Source of the DNA: CAYVBJ01 sp964517005
GTDB taxonomy: Bacteria > Bacteroidota > Rhodothermia > Balneolales > Balneolaceae
Length of the DNA: 62,344 nucleotides
Direction of reading: 5' to 3'
Assembly (NCBI GenBank): GCA_964517005.1
Contig: CAZFAJ010000008.1
Coordinates: 1-62,344, forward strand
Of this stretch, positions 53,209 to 61,904 are shown one piece after another. A program made the position numbers and the translations under genes. Within the stretch, counting starts at the first letter, position 1. Each line of letters opens with the position of its first letter. The notes below the pieces were generated by a model that was given only the letters and a program-made list of their open reading frames with translations, did no database searches and was not told the DNA's origin.

Positions 53209-53868
53209 ATGGAAGAAAAAATCATTACCTACAATGGAGATGAAATTAAAGTTACGTTTGATGCGAATCGATGCATTCATTCTGCCGAATGCGTAAAGGG
53301 ATTGCCGGCGGTTTTTGATGTGGATAAAGAACCCTGGGTGCAGCCCGATAATAGCTCTGCCGGCAAAGTTGCCGAAGTAATTCATCGATGTCCTACGGGT
53401 GCACTGCAATATGAAAGACTCGATGGAAAAGAGAACGAATCACCTCCGAAGCAAAATAAAATTTCTCTTGGCAAGGATGGGCCCGTTTACATGTATGGAG
53501 ATATTGAAATTCAGAATGCCGATGGCGATGTAGTTCTTGAAGATACAAGATTTGCGCTTTGCAGATGCGGTAAATCTTCTAACAAACCGGCTTGCGACAA
53601 TAGCCATAAAGATATTAAGTTCACAGCTGACGAAAGCTCTGATCTCGAAAAATTTCCTGATGCGCAGAGTGCATCTCATGGAAAGTTAATCCTGAAACTG
53701 ATGAAAAATGGCCCTGTGCTGGTAGAGGGAACTTACAATATCCAGGAAGACAAAGGCCATTTCAGACAGTCAGATAAAAACATGGCTCTCTGTCGCTGCG
53801 GCGGATCTTCTAACAAACCGTTTTGCGACGGGTCACATAAGGATATTGGATTCAGTACGTCTGAATGA
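53209..53868 (+). CDS. Fe-S protein: Fer4_19-type domain plus two CDGSH motifs
   Basis: 219 residues, no signal peptide. The first domain has Cys22, Cys28 and Cys61 in RCIHSAEC and RCPTGAL, the divergent single-cluster ferredoxin domain. Two CDGSH (mitoNEET-like) 2Fe-2S motifs follow: Cys118, Cys120, Cys129, His133 and Cys195, Cys197, Cys206, His210. Thus three clusters could be bound. Likely an electron-transfer or redox-sensing protein in the cytosol. A further gene, DUF423, follows after 15 bp. Confidence 0.9.
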   Translation: MEEKIITYNGDEIKVTFDANRCIHSAECVKGLPAVFDVDKEPWVQPDNSSAGKVAEVIHRCPTGALQYERLDGKENESPPKQNKISLGKDGPVYMYGDIEIQNADGDVVLEDTRFALCRCGKSSNKPACDNSHKDIKFTADESSDLEKFPDAQSASHGKLILKLMKNGPVLVEGTYNIQEDKGHFRQSDKNMALCRCGGSSNKPFCDGSHKDIGFSTSE

Positions 53869-53883
53869 TCTTCAGGTAAAATT

Positions 53884-54261
53884 ATGGCACAATTTTTTTT
53901 AATTACAGGAGCCGTTGCTATGGCACTGGCTGTCGGTTTTGGTGCTTTTGGTGCACATATTGTTCAGGATATGCTCACAGCCGAGAGATTTGAAGTTTAC
54001 AAAACCGGGGTTGAATATCATTTCTACCATGCAATCGGCTTGCTGATTATCGGTGCAGTTGCACTGCATATGCCCGATAACAACCTGCTGAGCTGGTCGG
54101 GCTGGCTTTTGATTACAGGGATACTCATTTTCTCTGGCAGTCTCTACCTCCTTACTCTTACCGATACAGCCTGGCTTGGAGCCATTACACCAATCGGGGG
54201 ATTTGCTTTTATTGCCGGCTGGATACTATTTGCGATTGCACTTTTGAAACAACAGATATAG
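53884..54261 (+). CDS. DUF423 membrane protein
   Basis: 125 residues with four membrane helices. Typical words: GFGAFGAHIV near the start, YHFYHAIGLL and PIGGFAFIAGW. This is the DUF423/YgdD-TMEM256 family of unknown role. It follows the CDGSH gene closely, so they may share a transcript. Confidence 0.9.
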   Translation: MAQFFLITGAVAMALAVGFGAFGAHIVQDMLTAERFEVYKTGVEYHFYHAIGLLIIGAVALHMPDNNLLSWSGWLLITGILIFSGSLYLLTLTDTAWLGAITPIGGFAFIAGWILFAIALLKQQI

Positions 54262-54307
54262 TTCTGTATCGTTTTTAAAAGGTGTATTTAACGTAAAAAG
54301 GTGATTT

Positions 54308-54814
54308 ATGAAAACCGTTTATTTTCTTTTCTTCTTTTCATTCACACTGTTTACCGCCGATCTTTTTGGCCAAAATGAAACAGTGAGGCAAATGATCTCA
54401 CTTCAGGGTATCCAGGAGATCGGATTCACTGCAAACCTGGAAGGAAGCCGCAAGGTTACGAGCGATAAAACCCTCACACCCTCCAATATCCGGCAGGCTG
54501 TAGTTGAAGAGCTTGTGAATAACGATATCAGGTTTGCGGATGATGAAGAAGTGCGCTCATCCGCCGATATTCCTTTTCTCTACATGCATATCAATATGCT
54601 GGAGCTGGATAACGGCCTGATTCCGTTTTCCATTGAACTGAGGTTATATCAGCCGGTTAAACTTTCATTGAACAGAGATCTTGAAACGAGTGCCAGTACC
54701 TGGGAGTCAGGAATGGTGGGGATTGTTTCACTTGACCGGATCTCTTTAATCAGAGAAGCTGCCCTGAATGAGGTTTTAACATTTATTGACGATTACCAAT
54801 CGGCAAACAGATAA
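54308..54814 (+). CDS. Small exported protein, unrecognised
   Basis: 168 residues with a clear signal peptide (VYFLFFFSFTLFTADLFGQ, cleavage likely after GQ) and then a mixed alpha/beta domain with no motif I know. Codon composition is like its neighbours. 46 bp follow the DUF423 stop, and 127 bp precede the next gene. I cannot suggest a function. Confidence 0.6.
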   Translation: MKTVYFLFFFSFTLFTADLFGQNETVRQMISLQGIQEIGFTANLEGSRKVTSDKTLTPSNIRQAVVEELVNNDIRFADDEEVRSSADIPFLYMHINMLELDNGLIPFSIELRLYQPVKLSLNRDLETSASTWESGMVGIVSLDRISLIREAALNEVLTFIDDYQSANR

Positions 54815-54941
54815 CTTTTACAATCTGTAACTGTAAATCTTTTTATTCTTTTATAAATGGTTATAATTATTTTGTGATAAGGTTTTATCTCCTGTTGCAA
54901 ACTAAATTTTCAGAATCGATTTTAAACTTTAGATCCCGCTA

Positions 54942-57146
54942 ATGCTGGAAAAAGTTCTTATTCTGTTTATCTGTTTTACAGGGGTTTTCTTTTTTTATAC
55001 AGATCTTCAGGCTCAGCAGACAGATAACAGTTCCAATCTGATAAATATTTATCATCTTGAGCCGGGTGAAACGGTAACTCTGGATGGCAAATTAAACGAG
55101 CTTTTCTGGCAAAAAATTAAACCCGCGACAAATTTTATCCAGCGCGACCCCATTGAAGGCGGAAATCCATCCGAAAACTCGGAAGTATATGTTGCCATGA
55201 ACAGGGAATATCTGTATATCGGGGCAAAAATGTTTGACAGTGAACCCGATAAAATAATTGCCTTTCAGAAGCGCAGAGATCAGAGCTTGAATACCGACGA
55301 CCGCTTCATGTTTATCCTGGATACCTTCAATACCGGAAGAAATGCCTTTTTCTTTCAAACAAACCCGGCAGGCCTCCGGGGCGACGGACTGATTAATATC
55401 GGCCAGGGCTCCAATCTGAATATGTCTTGGGATGGAATTTGGGATGTTCGAACAGCCATCACAGACGAGGGATGGTTCCTGGAAATTGAAATACCATTCA
55501 GAACCCTGAATTTCGACCCGGATATAGATACTTGGGGAATCAATTTTCAGCGGTCCGTCCGCAGAAAAAACGAAGAAATCATCTGGTCGGGATTTCGCAG
55601 AAATCAAAGCATTTTAAGGCCTCAGGATGCCGGTATAATTACAGGATTGAGTGATTTAAACCAGGGTCTGGGTATTGAAGTTGTACCTTATGGAGTTACA
55701 AAAGGTACACGTGAATGGACCGGGACCGAAAGAGTTGACGATGCTACTGTAGATGGCGGATTCGATATTTCCTATAATATCACACCAAATTTACGCTCGT
55801 CTGCTACAGTGAACACAGACTTTGCAGAGGCAGAGGTCGATCAAAGACGTGTAAATCTGACACGCTTTCCCCTGTTTTTTCCCGAACAGAGAGACTTTTT
55901 CCTGGAAGGATCCGATATCTTCAGTTTCGCTCCGGCAAGCGGTGTTACGCCTTTTTTCAGCCGCAGGATCGGACTGGTAGAAGGCCAGCAGATTCCAATC
56001 AATTTTGGCGGAAAACTGCTTGGCCGGCCGGGTGACTACAATGTGGGCATGATTCAGATTCAAACCGGCAGCAAAGAAGATATCAACAGGGAAGATTTTA
56101 CGGTTGCCAGAATTTCCAGGAATTTATTCGAGGAGAGTCAGATAGGTATAATTTATACCCGCAGGGCTACCCATAACAGCGACTTACATGACAGGCATAC
56201 TGCAGGTATCGACTTTGAATTGAGTACGTCACGCTTCAGAGGTGATAAAAACCTTCAGTTCCAGGCATTTTTTCTGTGGCATAACCCAAACAGGCCGGAT
56301 GAAGATTCTGATTTTTTTGACCGAAGCAGCCGGGGAATTCGTATTTCCTATCCAAACTACCCGGTCAGTGCAAGCATGTCGTACCGGGAGCTCGATACGG
56401 ATTTTAACCCCGATGTAGGCTTTACTCCAAGAAACTCTTTCAGAAGATTGCAGCCGTCACTTTCATACGAAAGAAATCTTGAGAAAAACTCCCTGATACG
56501 GGAAATTGAATTCTCCGTCAGGCATGAATACCTCGCAGATATGGACTTCAGACCCCAGTCCGTTTCAACACGTTTTACACCTGTTGATATTCTTTTTGAA
56601 TCAACAGAACGGTTCGATGCTTCTGTGACAAGGGGTTTTGAAAGATTGAACTTTCCTTTTGATATACGGCGTGACAGGTCAATTATCATACCTGCCGGGG
56701 ATTATAACTTCTGGATCGTTGATGCCGAATTCAGTACGGCGAGTTTCAGAAAATTTTCCGGTGAAATTGAGTTTTCACATGGCGGTTTCTGGACAGGCAC
56801 CAGAACTCAATATGAGTTGTCGGCAGATTTCAGGCCGTGGCCGGGTATTAACCTGGATGCCAACTGGACCCTGACACAGGTCAAGCTTCCGGAAGGAGAT
56901 TTTGATACGGACCTATTCCGGTTTGAAGCCAATGTCGATCCCACTCCCTCCATTTCCTTTACTTCGAATGTCCAATTTGATACGCTGAGCGACAGGCTTG
57001 GGTTATTCAATCGCTTCAGGTGGATTCTGACTCCGGGAACAGATCTTTTTCTGGTCCACACAGCCAACTGGCTTTCTGACGAGGACCGCCTCAGGCCTCT
57101 GAGCACCGGAGGAACAATAAAGCTCTCTTATACTCACCGGTTTTAA
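54942..57146 (+). CDS. Exported protein with CBM9-like and DUF5916-type barrel parts
   Basis: 734 residues with signal peptide (ending near DLQAQ). Residues 35-230 resemble a family 9 carbohydrate-binding module: LDGKLNELFW, VYVAMNREYLYIGAKMFDSEP and WDGIWDVRT. The rest, rich in alternating aromatic strands and ending with TIKLSYTHRF, has the form of an outer-membrane barrel as in DUF5916 proteins. The final Phe is typical of barrel proteins. Such proteins are abundant in marine Bacteroidota; sugar binding is inferred from the module only. Confidence 0.75.
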   Translation: MLEKVLILFICFTGVFFFYTDLQAQQTDNSSNLINIYHLEPGETVTLDGKLNELFWQKIKPATNFIQRDPIEGGNPSENSEVYVAMNREYLYIGAKMFDSEPDKIIAFQKRRDQSLNTDDRFMFILDTFNTGRNAFFFQTNPAGLRGDGLINIGQGSNLNMSWDGIWDVRTAITDEGWFLEIEIPFRTLNFDPDIDTWGINFQRSVRRKNEEIIWSGFRRNQSILRPQDAGIITGLSDLNQGLGIEVVPYGVTKGTREWTGTERVDDATVDGGFDISYNITPNLRSSATVNTDFAEAEVDQRRVNLTRFPLFFPEQRDFFLEGSDIFSFAPASGVTPFFSRRIGLVEGQQIPINFGGKLLGRPGDYNVGMIQIQTGSKEDINREDFTVARISRNLFEESQIGIIYTRRATHNSDLHDRHTAGIDFELSTSRFRGDKNLQFQAFFLWHNPNRPDEDSDFFDRSSRGIRISYPNYPVSASMSYRELDTDFNPDVGFTPRNSFRRLQPSLSYERNLEKNSLIREIEFSVRHEYLADMDFRPQSVSTRFTPVDILFESTERFDASVTRGFERLNFPFDIRRDRSIIIPAGDYNFWIVDAEFSTASFRKFSGEIEFSHGGFWTGTRTQYELSADFRPWPGINLDANWTLTQVKLPEGDFDTDLFRFEANVDPTPSISFTSNVQFDTLSDRLGLFNRFRWILTPGTDLFLVHTANWLSDEDRLRPLSTGGTIKLSYTHRF

Positions 57147-57286
57147 GCTACAAATAAATCAAGGCTGAGGATTTATTCGATAACGCCGGATAAATTTTTG
57201 TTATCCATTTGTGTGAGAGCTGGCTTTAAAATTCATCAGACGACTTGTTGAATACCGGCGTTAGCTTTGGTTTTGAGCGTCAGTCG

Positions 57287-57655
57287 TCAGATGAAGCAGA
57301 ATAAAAAAAAATGGCTATTCTTCTGTTGAAAACTCCTTTTTTCGATTTCGGTAAAAGGGTACCCCACTCTTTGTGTATGATCAATAAATTCCTGTTTCTT
57401 TAAATTTATATGATCTACCAAATCAACTTTATAGGGCAGATTTCTCTCTTCGAATTTACTTCTCAATTTAGTTAGGGTTTTTGCATTAACGCCTTTATTC
57501 ATAATTGCGAGGTTCACATCACTCCCAAACCGGTAATTCCCCTTGGCACGGCTTCCGAACAGGTTCACTCATCTTACCTCAGGATAAGAATTAAAAATTG
57601 AGATAATGGTTTTCATATCCCTTTCTGTGAGGCCATATTTATTTCGCTTACTCAT
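57287..57655 (-). pseudogene. Dead MNT-type nucleotidyltransferase gene
   Basis: Read from ATG 57655, the translation starts MSKRNKYGLTERDMKTII and runs 28 codons to an in-frame TGA at 57569-57571, then resumes as VNLFGSRAKGNYRFGSD. Without the stop it would be a normal minimal nucleotidyltransferase of 122 residues with the GSR-AKG motif. The motif GSDVNLAI has Asn where the second catalytic Asp is expected (GSDIDLAI), so even with readthrough the enzyme would be impaired. A GTG right after the stop could start a shorter product. The ATG overlaps the stop of the upstream small membrane gene. Confidence 0.7.
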
Positions 57656-57963
57656 TTTGATAGAAACAAATTCCGAATTCGCTGCAGGCTGTTCTTTTCA
57701 AATCGCCAGACAAAATCAAATTGACCAAGCAGAAACCCATATATGAGAAACAGAACCTGATAAGATGGTAAAACAAAAACAAACCAGCATGATGCACGAA
57801 TCCACCAGGGCGTTGAATCAGCAATACCAACCCAGCCAAAAGCTAACTCTTTTACATAAAGAGCAGAAAGTCCCGTTATAGCAAATATCACCAGAATGAC
57901 GACAACCTGCCAAACGGTTTCAACTTCCCAGCGATTCATTAACTTTTTAACTATGCCATTCAT
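57652..57963 (-). CDS. Small membrane protein, DUF6787-like
   Basis: 103 residues with two hydrophobic segments (about 18-38 and 58-82), an aromatic-rich middle (WVGIADSTPWWIRASCW) and a basic end. It resembles the short Bacteroidota proteins called DUF6787, though I am not certain. It starts 4 bp after hemL and its stop (TGA) overlaps the start of the nucleotidyltransferase remnant. Confidence 0.55.
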   Translation of the reverse strand: MNGIVKKLMNRWEVETVWQVVVILVIFAITGLSALYVKELAFGWVGIADSTPWWIRASCWFVFVLPSYQVLFLIYGFLLGQFDFVWRFEKNSLQRIRNLFLSK

Positions 57964-57967
57964 GATT

Positions 57968-59269
57968 TCACTTCTCTTGAACCGCCTGAATGGATTGCCC
58001 GGCTGCTAAAATGGTTTGCTCTATCATACTATTACTCAGTGTTTTAGCCAAAAAGCAGCTCTCAAAAGGAGAGGGCGGAAGATAGATCCCTCGTCTTAAC
58101 ATTTCATGGAAAAAGTTCTTAAAAAATTCCTGGTTTGTCTGGCTGGCCGTTTTAAAATCCGTCACCCTCTCATCGGTAAAAAAGATACTTATCATCGAAC
58201 CGACCTGGTTAATATGAAACGGAACACTATGTGATGAAAGCACAGCCGACAATCCTTTTTTCAGCTTCTCGCCTTTCTCTTCCAGCTCCACATAATATTC
58301 GGGATGCCTGTCCAGGGTTTCGAGCAACGCGTGGCCTGCAGCCATTGCAAGCGGGTTTCCGGAAAGCGTACCGGCCTGGTAGACCGGACCAACTGGTGAA
58401 ACTACATCCATAATCTCTTTTTTTCCGCCAAATGCCCCGACCGGCAGTCCCCCACCGATAATTTTTCCAAATGTGACCAGGTCGGCCCACACATCAAACC
58501 GTTCCTGAACGCCACCTCTTGAAAGCCGAAAGCCGGTCATCACTTCATCAAAAATCAGAACCGATCCATGGGTGTCACACAGATCGCGCAGCTCTTCAAG
58601 AAATCCCGGATTCGGCGGAATACATCCCATATTTCCGGCAACAGGTTCCAGAATAACTGCCGCTATCTTGTTCTTATTCTTTTTAAACAGTTTCTCAACA
58701 CTCTCAATGTTATTATAATCTGCTATAAGTGTGTCTGTGGCGGTTCCCTTAGTCACACCGGGGCTGCTGGGTGATCCGAGTGTCAGAGCACCGCTTCCGG
58801 CTTTAATCAAAAATGAGTCGGCATGCCCGTGATAATTACCTTCAAATTTTATGATCTTTTCTCTGCCTGTATATCCCCGCGCCACTCTGATCGCGCTCAT
58901 GCAGGCTTCCGTCCCGGAGTTCACCATTCTTATCTTATCAACATTCGGTACCATCTGCTGAACAAGTTCTGCCATTCTGATCTCTATTTCGGTTGGTGCC
59001 CCGAACGAGGTAGAATTGAAAGATGCATCCTGCAATGCCTTAATTACAGGGGCATAGGAATGGCCCAGTATCATCGGGCCCCATGACCCTACATAATCGA
59101 TATATTCATTTCCATCTACATCAGTTAAGATGGAACCCTTTGCTTTTTTGAAAAAAACGGGAGTGCCGCCAACTGATTTGAATGCACGTGCAGGCGAATT
59201 TACTCCGCCCGGAATAAATTTTTGAGCTTGTTGAAATAGTGATTTACTTGTTTTCAGTTTATCGGACAT
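57968..59269 (-). CDS. hemL: Glutamate-1-semialdehyde 2,1-aminomutase
   Basis: PLP enzyme that makes 5-aminolevulinate in the C5 route of tetrapyrrole synthesis. 433 residues. The PLP Lys is Lys269 in TFGKIIGGGLPVGAFGG; the family words PGGVNSPARAF, NSGTEACMSAIRVARG and FDEVMTGFR are present. hemB lies two genes away on the same strand. Confidence 0.97.
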   Translation of the reverse strand: MSDKLKTSKSLFQQAQKFIPGGVNSPARAFKSVGGTPVFFKKAKGSILTDVDGNEYIDYVGSWGPMILGHSYAPVIKALQDASFNSTSFGAPTEIEIRMAELVQQMVPNVDKIRMVNSGTEACMSAIRVARGYTGREKIIKFEGNYHGHADSFLIKAGSGALTLGSPSSPGVTKGTATDTLIADYNNIESVEKLFKKNKNKIAAVILEPVAGNMGCIPPNPGFLEELRDLCDTHGSVLIFDEVMTGFRLSRGGVQERFDVWADLVTFGKIIGGGLPVGAFGGKKEIMDVVSPVGPVYQAGTLSGNPLAMAAGHALLETLDRHPEYYVELEEKGEKLKKGLSAVLSSHSVPFHINQVGSMISIFFTDERVTDFKTASQTNQEFFKNFFHEMLRRGIYLPPSPFESCFLAKTLSNSMIEQTILAAGQSIQAVQEK

Positions 59270-59381
59270 CTGTCCTCTGTATTTATTTTTTTATTTATTC
59301 TGAATGAATATTCACCAGTATGAATATTATACTAAAGTCCTGGTGATGAATCACAGTATATTCAACAGATTCAAAAAGCTT

Positions 59382-60272
59382 TTAGCCAGTCATATTTTCA
59401 AGCGCCGCAATTCTTTCTTCAAGAGGCGGATGAGTCATGAACAGAGCTTTAAATCCTTTTTTCTTACCGGATGCAATCCCAAAAGCCTGCATTGATTCCG
59501 GCAGCTGATTAGGCACCTGTGACTCTGCCTGTAAACGTTTCAAAGCGTTAATCATTCCATTTTTGCTTGCCAGAGTTGCCCCGGCTTCATCAGCCCTGTA
59601 CTCACGTCTTCGCGAGAACCAGAATACAATTGTGGAAGCCAAAATAGCAAGAATTATCTCGGCGGCAATGGTTGTAATAAAATAGCCAATTCCCAGTCCC
59701 CTTTCATTTTTTAAGATAACGCGGTCAACTGCAAAACCTATCACACGGGCCAGAAACATAACAAACGTATTTACCACCCCCTGAATCAGAGCCAGGGTAA
59801 CCATATCACCATTAGCAACATGGCCGATTTCATGGCCCAGAACGGCGCGTATTTCGTCTTTATCAAACCGCTGAAGCATTCCATGGCTGATAGCCACAAG
59901 TGCTTTATTACGGTTCCAGCCTGTAGCAAAAGCATTTGCCTGCTGCATGGGAAAAACACCAACCTCCGGCATTCCGATTCCTGCCTTATCAGACATATCG
60001 CCGATTTCCCGGAACAGCCATTGTTCCTGCTGGTTCCGGGGTTCTTTGATGATTTTAACCTTAGCAGTCCATTTGGCTATTTTTTTGGATAGAAGAAGCG
60101 AGATAAAAGAGCCCGCCATACCAAAAACAAAACAGAATATAAGTAAAGCCCGGAGGTTCAGATTGGTGCCTGTCTCATCAAGGAATGAATTCACTCCTAA
60201 AAGGGAGAGGGTAATACTTGCAACAATAATGATTGCAATATTTGTAGCAAGAAATAAAAATACTCTTTTCAT
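59382..60272 (-). CDS. htpX: Membrane protease HtpX
   Basis: Zinc metalloprotease of the inner membrane that degrades misfolded membrane proteins, partly redundant with FtsH. 296 residues. Zinc motif GHEIGH (His147, Glu148, His151), third ligand in RREYRADEAGA. Four hydrophobic segments. It lies between hemL and hemB, a mixture that points to a chance neighbourhood rather than a functional link. Confidence 0.95.
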   Translation of the reverse strand: MKRVFLFLATNIAIIIVASITLSLLGVNSFLDETGTNLNLRALLIFCFVFGMAGSFISLLLSKKIAKWTAKVKIIKEPRNQQEQWLFREIGDMSDKAGIGMPEVGVFPMQQANAFATGWNRNKALVAISHGMLQRFDKDEIRAVLGHEIGHVANGDMVTLALIQGVVNTFVMFLARVIGFAVDRVILKNERGLGIGYFITTIAAEIILAILASTIVFWFSRRREYRADEAGATLASKNGMINALKRLQAESQVPNQLPESMQAFGIASGKKKGFKALFMTHPPLEERIAALENMTG

Positions 60273-60359
60273 CTTATATAAAATGTTTTGAATTTATTGG
60301 ATGTAGAAAATACAAATCTCCATCATTGAGATGAATTGCCATTTTCCCGGAGTAAAAAT

Positions 60360-61340
60360 TTACAATAATCGTGCCGCATTTTTGGCAAAGTAGGTAGCGA
60401 TTATATCAGCGCCTGCACGTTTACATGCAATCAGGGATTCCATCATGGCTTGCGTCTCATTCAGCCAGCCGTTTTGAGAGGCCGCTTTAATCATCGCATA
60501 TTCGCCTGACACCTGATACACAGAAACGGGTATCTGAACGTTTTGTTTTACGGCACAAACCACATCCAGGTAGGGTAAACCGGGTTTTACCATTACGATA
60601 TCGGCTCCTTCCTGCTCATCGAGCTGAGCTTCAAGAACGGCTTCCCGAATATTTGCAGGGTTCATTTGGTATGTTTTTTTATCGCCAAAACCAGGTGCGG
60701 AATCAAGGGCATCCCGGAACGGACCATAAAAACAGGATGCATATTTGGCACTATATGACATGATACCGGTATGCTTAAAACCATTCTCTTCGAGTGCCTC
60801 CCTGATCTTTGCTACCCGCCCATCCATCATATCGGAAGGGGCTGCAAAATCTGCCCCGGCTGCGGCGTGACTCACAGACATTTTGGCAAGAACTTCTATC
60901 GTTTCGTCATTCAGAATGTCATTTTCTTGCACGATACCATCGTGGCCATAACTCGAATAGGGATCGAGAGCCACATCCGTCATAACGACAAGTGATGGGT
61001 ACCGGTTTTTAATTTCCCGGACAGCCCTTTGCATTAGTCCGTCTTCATTCAGCGCTTCGGTGCCGCGATTGTCTTTCATCTCATCCGGCACTTTTACAAA
61101 TAACAGAACAGATTGAATACCGGTATCCACCAATTCGTCTATTTCGGCCGAAATAAGATCAAGAGAATAGCGGTAATAATCCGGCATCGAAGAGATCTCC
61201 TCTTTCATCCCTTTGCCCTCAATTACAAAGAGAGGTGCTATAAAGTCGGAGGGATGCAGACGGGACTCCGTTACCATCTCCCGAAGAGCACCGGAGGCCC
61301 GCAGCCTTCTGCCGCGTATCATTGGAAAGCTTCCTGTCAT
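60360..61340 (-). CDS. hemB: Porphobilinogen synthase (delta-aminolevulinate dehydratase)
   Basis: Condenses two 5-aminolevulinate molecules. 326 residues. Schiff-base lysines are Lys199 (SYSAKYASCFYGPFRDA) and Lys252 (VMVKPGLPYLD). The metal loop reads DVALDPYSSYGHDG (122-135), with no cysteines, the form of Mg-dependent (not zinc) enzymes. It is the second haem gene here together with hemL. Confidence 0.97.
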   Translation of the reverse strand: MTGSFPMIRGRRLRASGALREMVTESRLHPSDFIAPLFVIEGKGMKEEISSMPDYYRYSLDLISAEIDELVDTGIQSVLLFVKVPDEMKDNRGTEALNEDGLMQRAVREIKNRYPSLVVMTDVALDPYSSYGHDGIVQENDILNDETIEVLAKMSVSHAAAGADFAAPSDMMDGRVAKIREALEENGFKHTGIMSYSAKYASCFYGPFRDALDSAPGFGDKKTYQMNPANIREAVLEAQLDEQEGADIVMVKPGLPYLDVVCAVKQNVQIPVSVYQVSGEYAMIKAASQNGWLNETQAMMESLIACKRAGADIIATYFAKNAARLL

Positions 61341-61448
61341 ACTCGTTATGAACTGTTATTTAAAGCTAATTTATCTTTCACCTGTTACGAAGATACATCC
61401 TCTTCGTGAATTCCATGTTAAGATCTTTTTCCGGATAAAATCATACAC

Positions 61449-61904
61449 TCATGCGCCCGGCAGTGAATCAATTTTAGAATCTATCTCAATATCCTGTAGA
61501 AGGGTACGGTGAACCGGGCATTTTTTGGATATTTCCAGAAGCCTGTCGAGCTGTTCGTCGCTCAAATCACCCTTTATGGTGATCTCCTTTTCAATACGGT
61601 CTATTTTTGAGGATTTTTCCTCACAGTCACTGCAGTCTTTGGCGTGATCTTTAAAATGTCTCAGCTCCATAAATATATCTTCAACAGGCCATTTTTTGCG
61701 GCTGGCATACATTCTGACAGTCATCACTGTGCAGGTACCAAGCGACATTAAAAGCAAATCATAGGGATCGGGGCCTTTATCTTTCCCACCGGCTGATTCC
61801 GGCTCATCAGCAATGATTTTATGATCACCTGCATTCAGTGTCGTTTTATAATTTTCATCACCCAGGTGAACGTGTACAATTTTTTTCTTGGAGTTATCGG
61901 TCAT
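61449..61904 (-). CDS. OsmC/Ohr-type thiol peroxidase-like protein
   Basis: 151 residues with the OsmC fold. Redox cysteines at 58 (LMSLGTCTVMTVRMYA) and 129 (KKCPVHRTLL), as in OsmC-family peroxidases for organic hydroperoxides. It matches the YhfA/OsmC-like branch (GKDKGPDPYDLLLMSLGTC) more than Ohr. Additional Cys at 91 and 94 (CSDC) sit in a loop. It is upstream of hemB on the same strand, 108 bp apart. Confidence 0.9.
   Translation of the reverse strand: MTDNSKKKIVHVHLGDENYKTTLNAGDHKIIADEPESAGGKDKGPDPYDLLLMSLGTCTVMTVRMYASRKKWPVEDIFMELRHFKDHAKDCSDCEEKSSKIDRIEKEITIKGDLSDEQLDRLLEISKKCPVHRTLLQDIEIDSKIDSLPGA

Noticed and set aside
57569..57571. In-frame TGA read as a possible selenocysteine codon
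   Set aside because: Nucleotidyltransferases of this family have no selenocysteine at this place, no SECIS-like hairpin is evident downstream, and a second defect (Asn for Asp) fits decay better.
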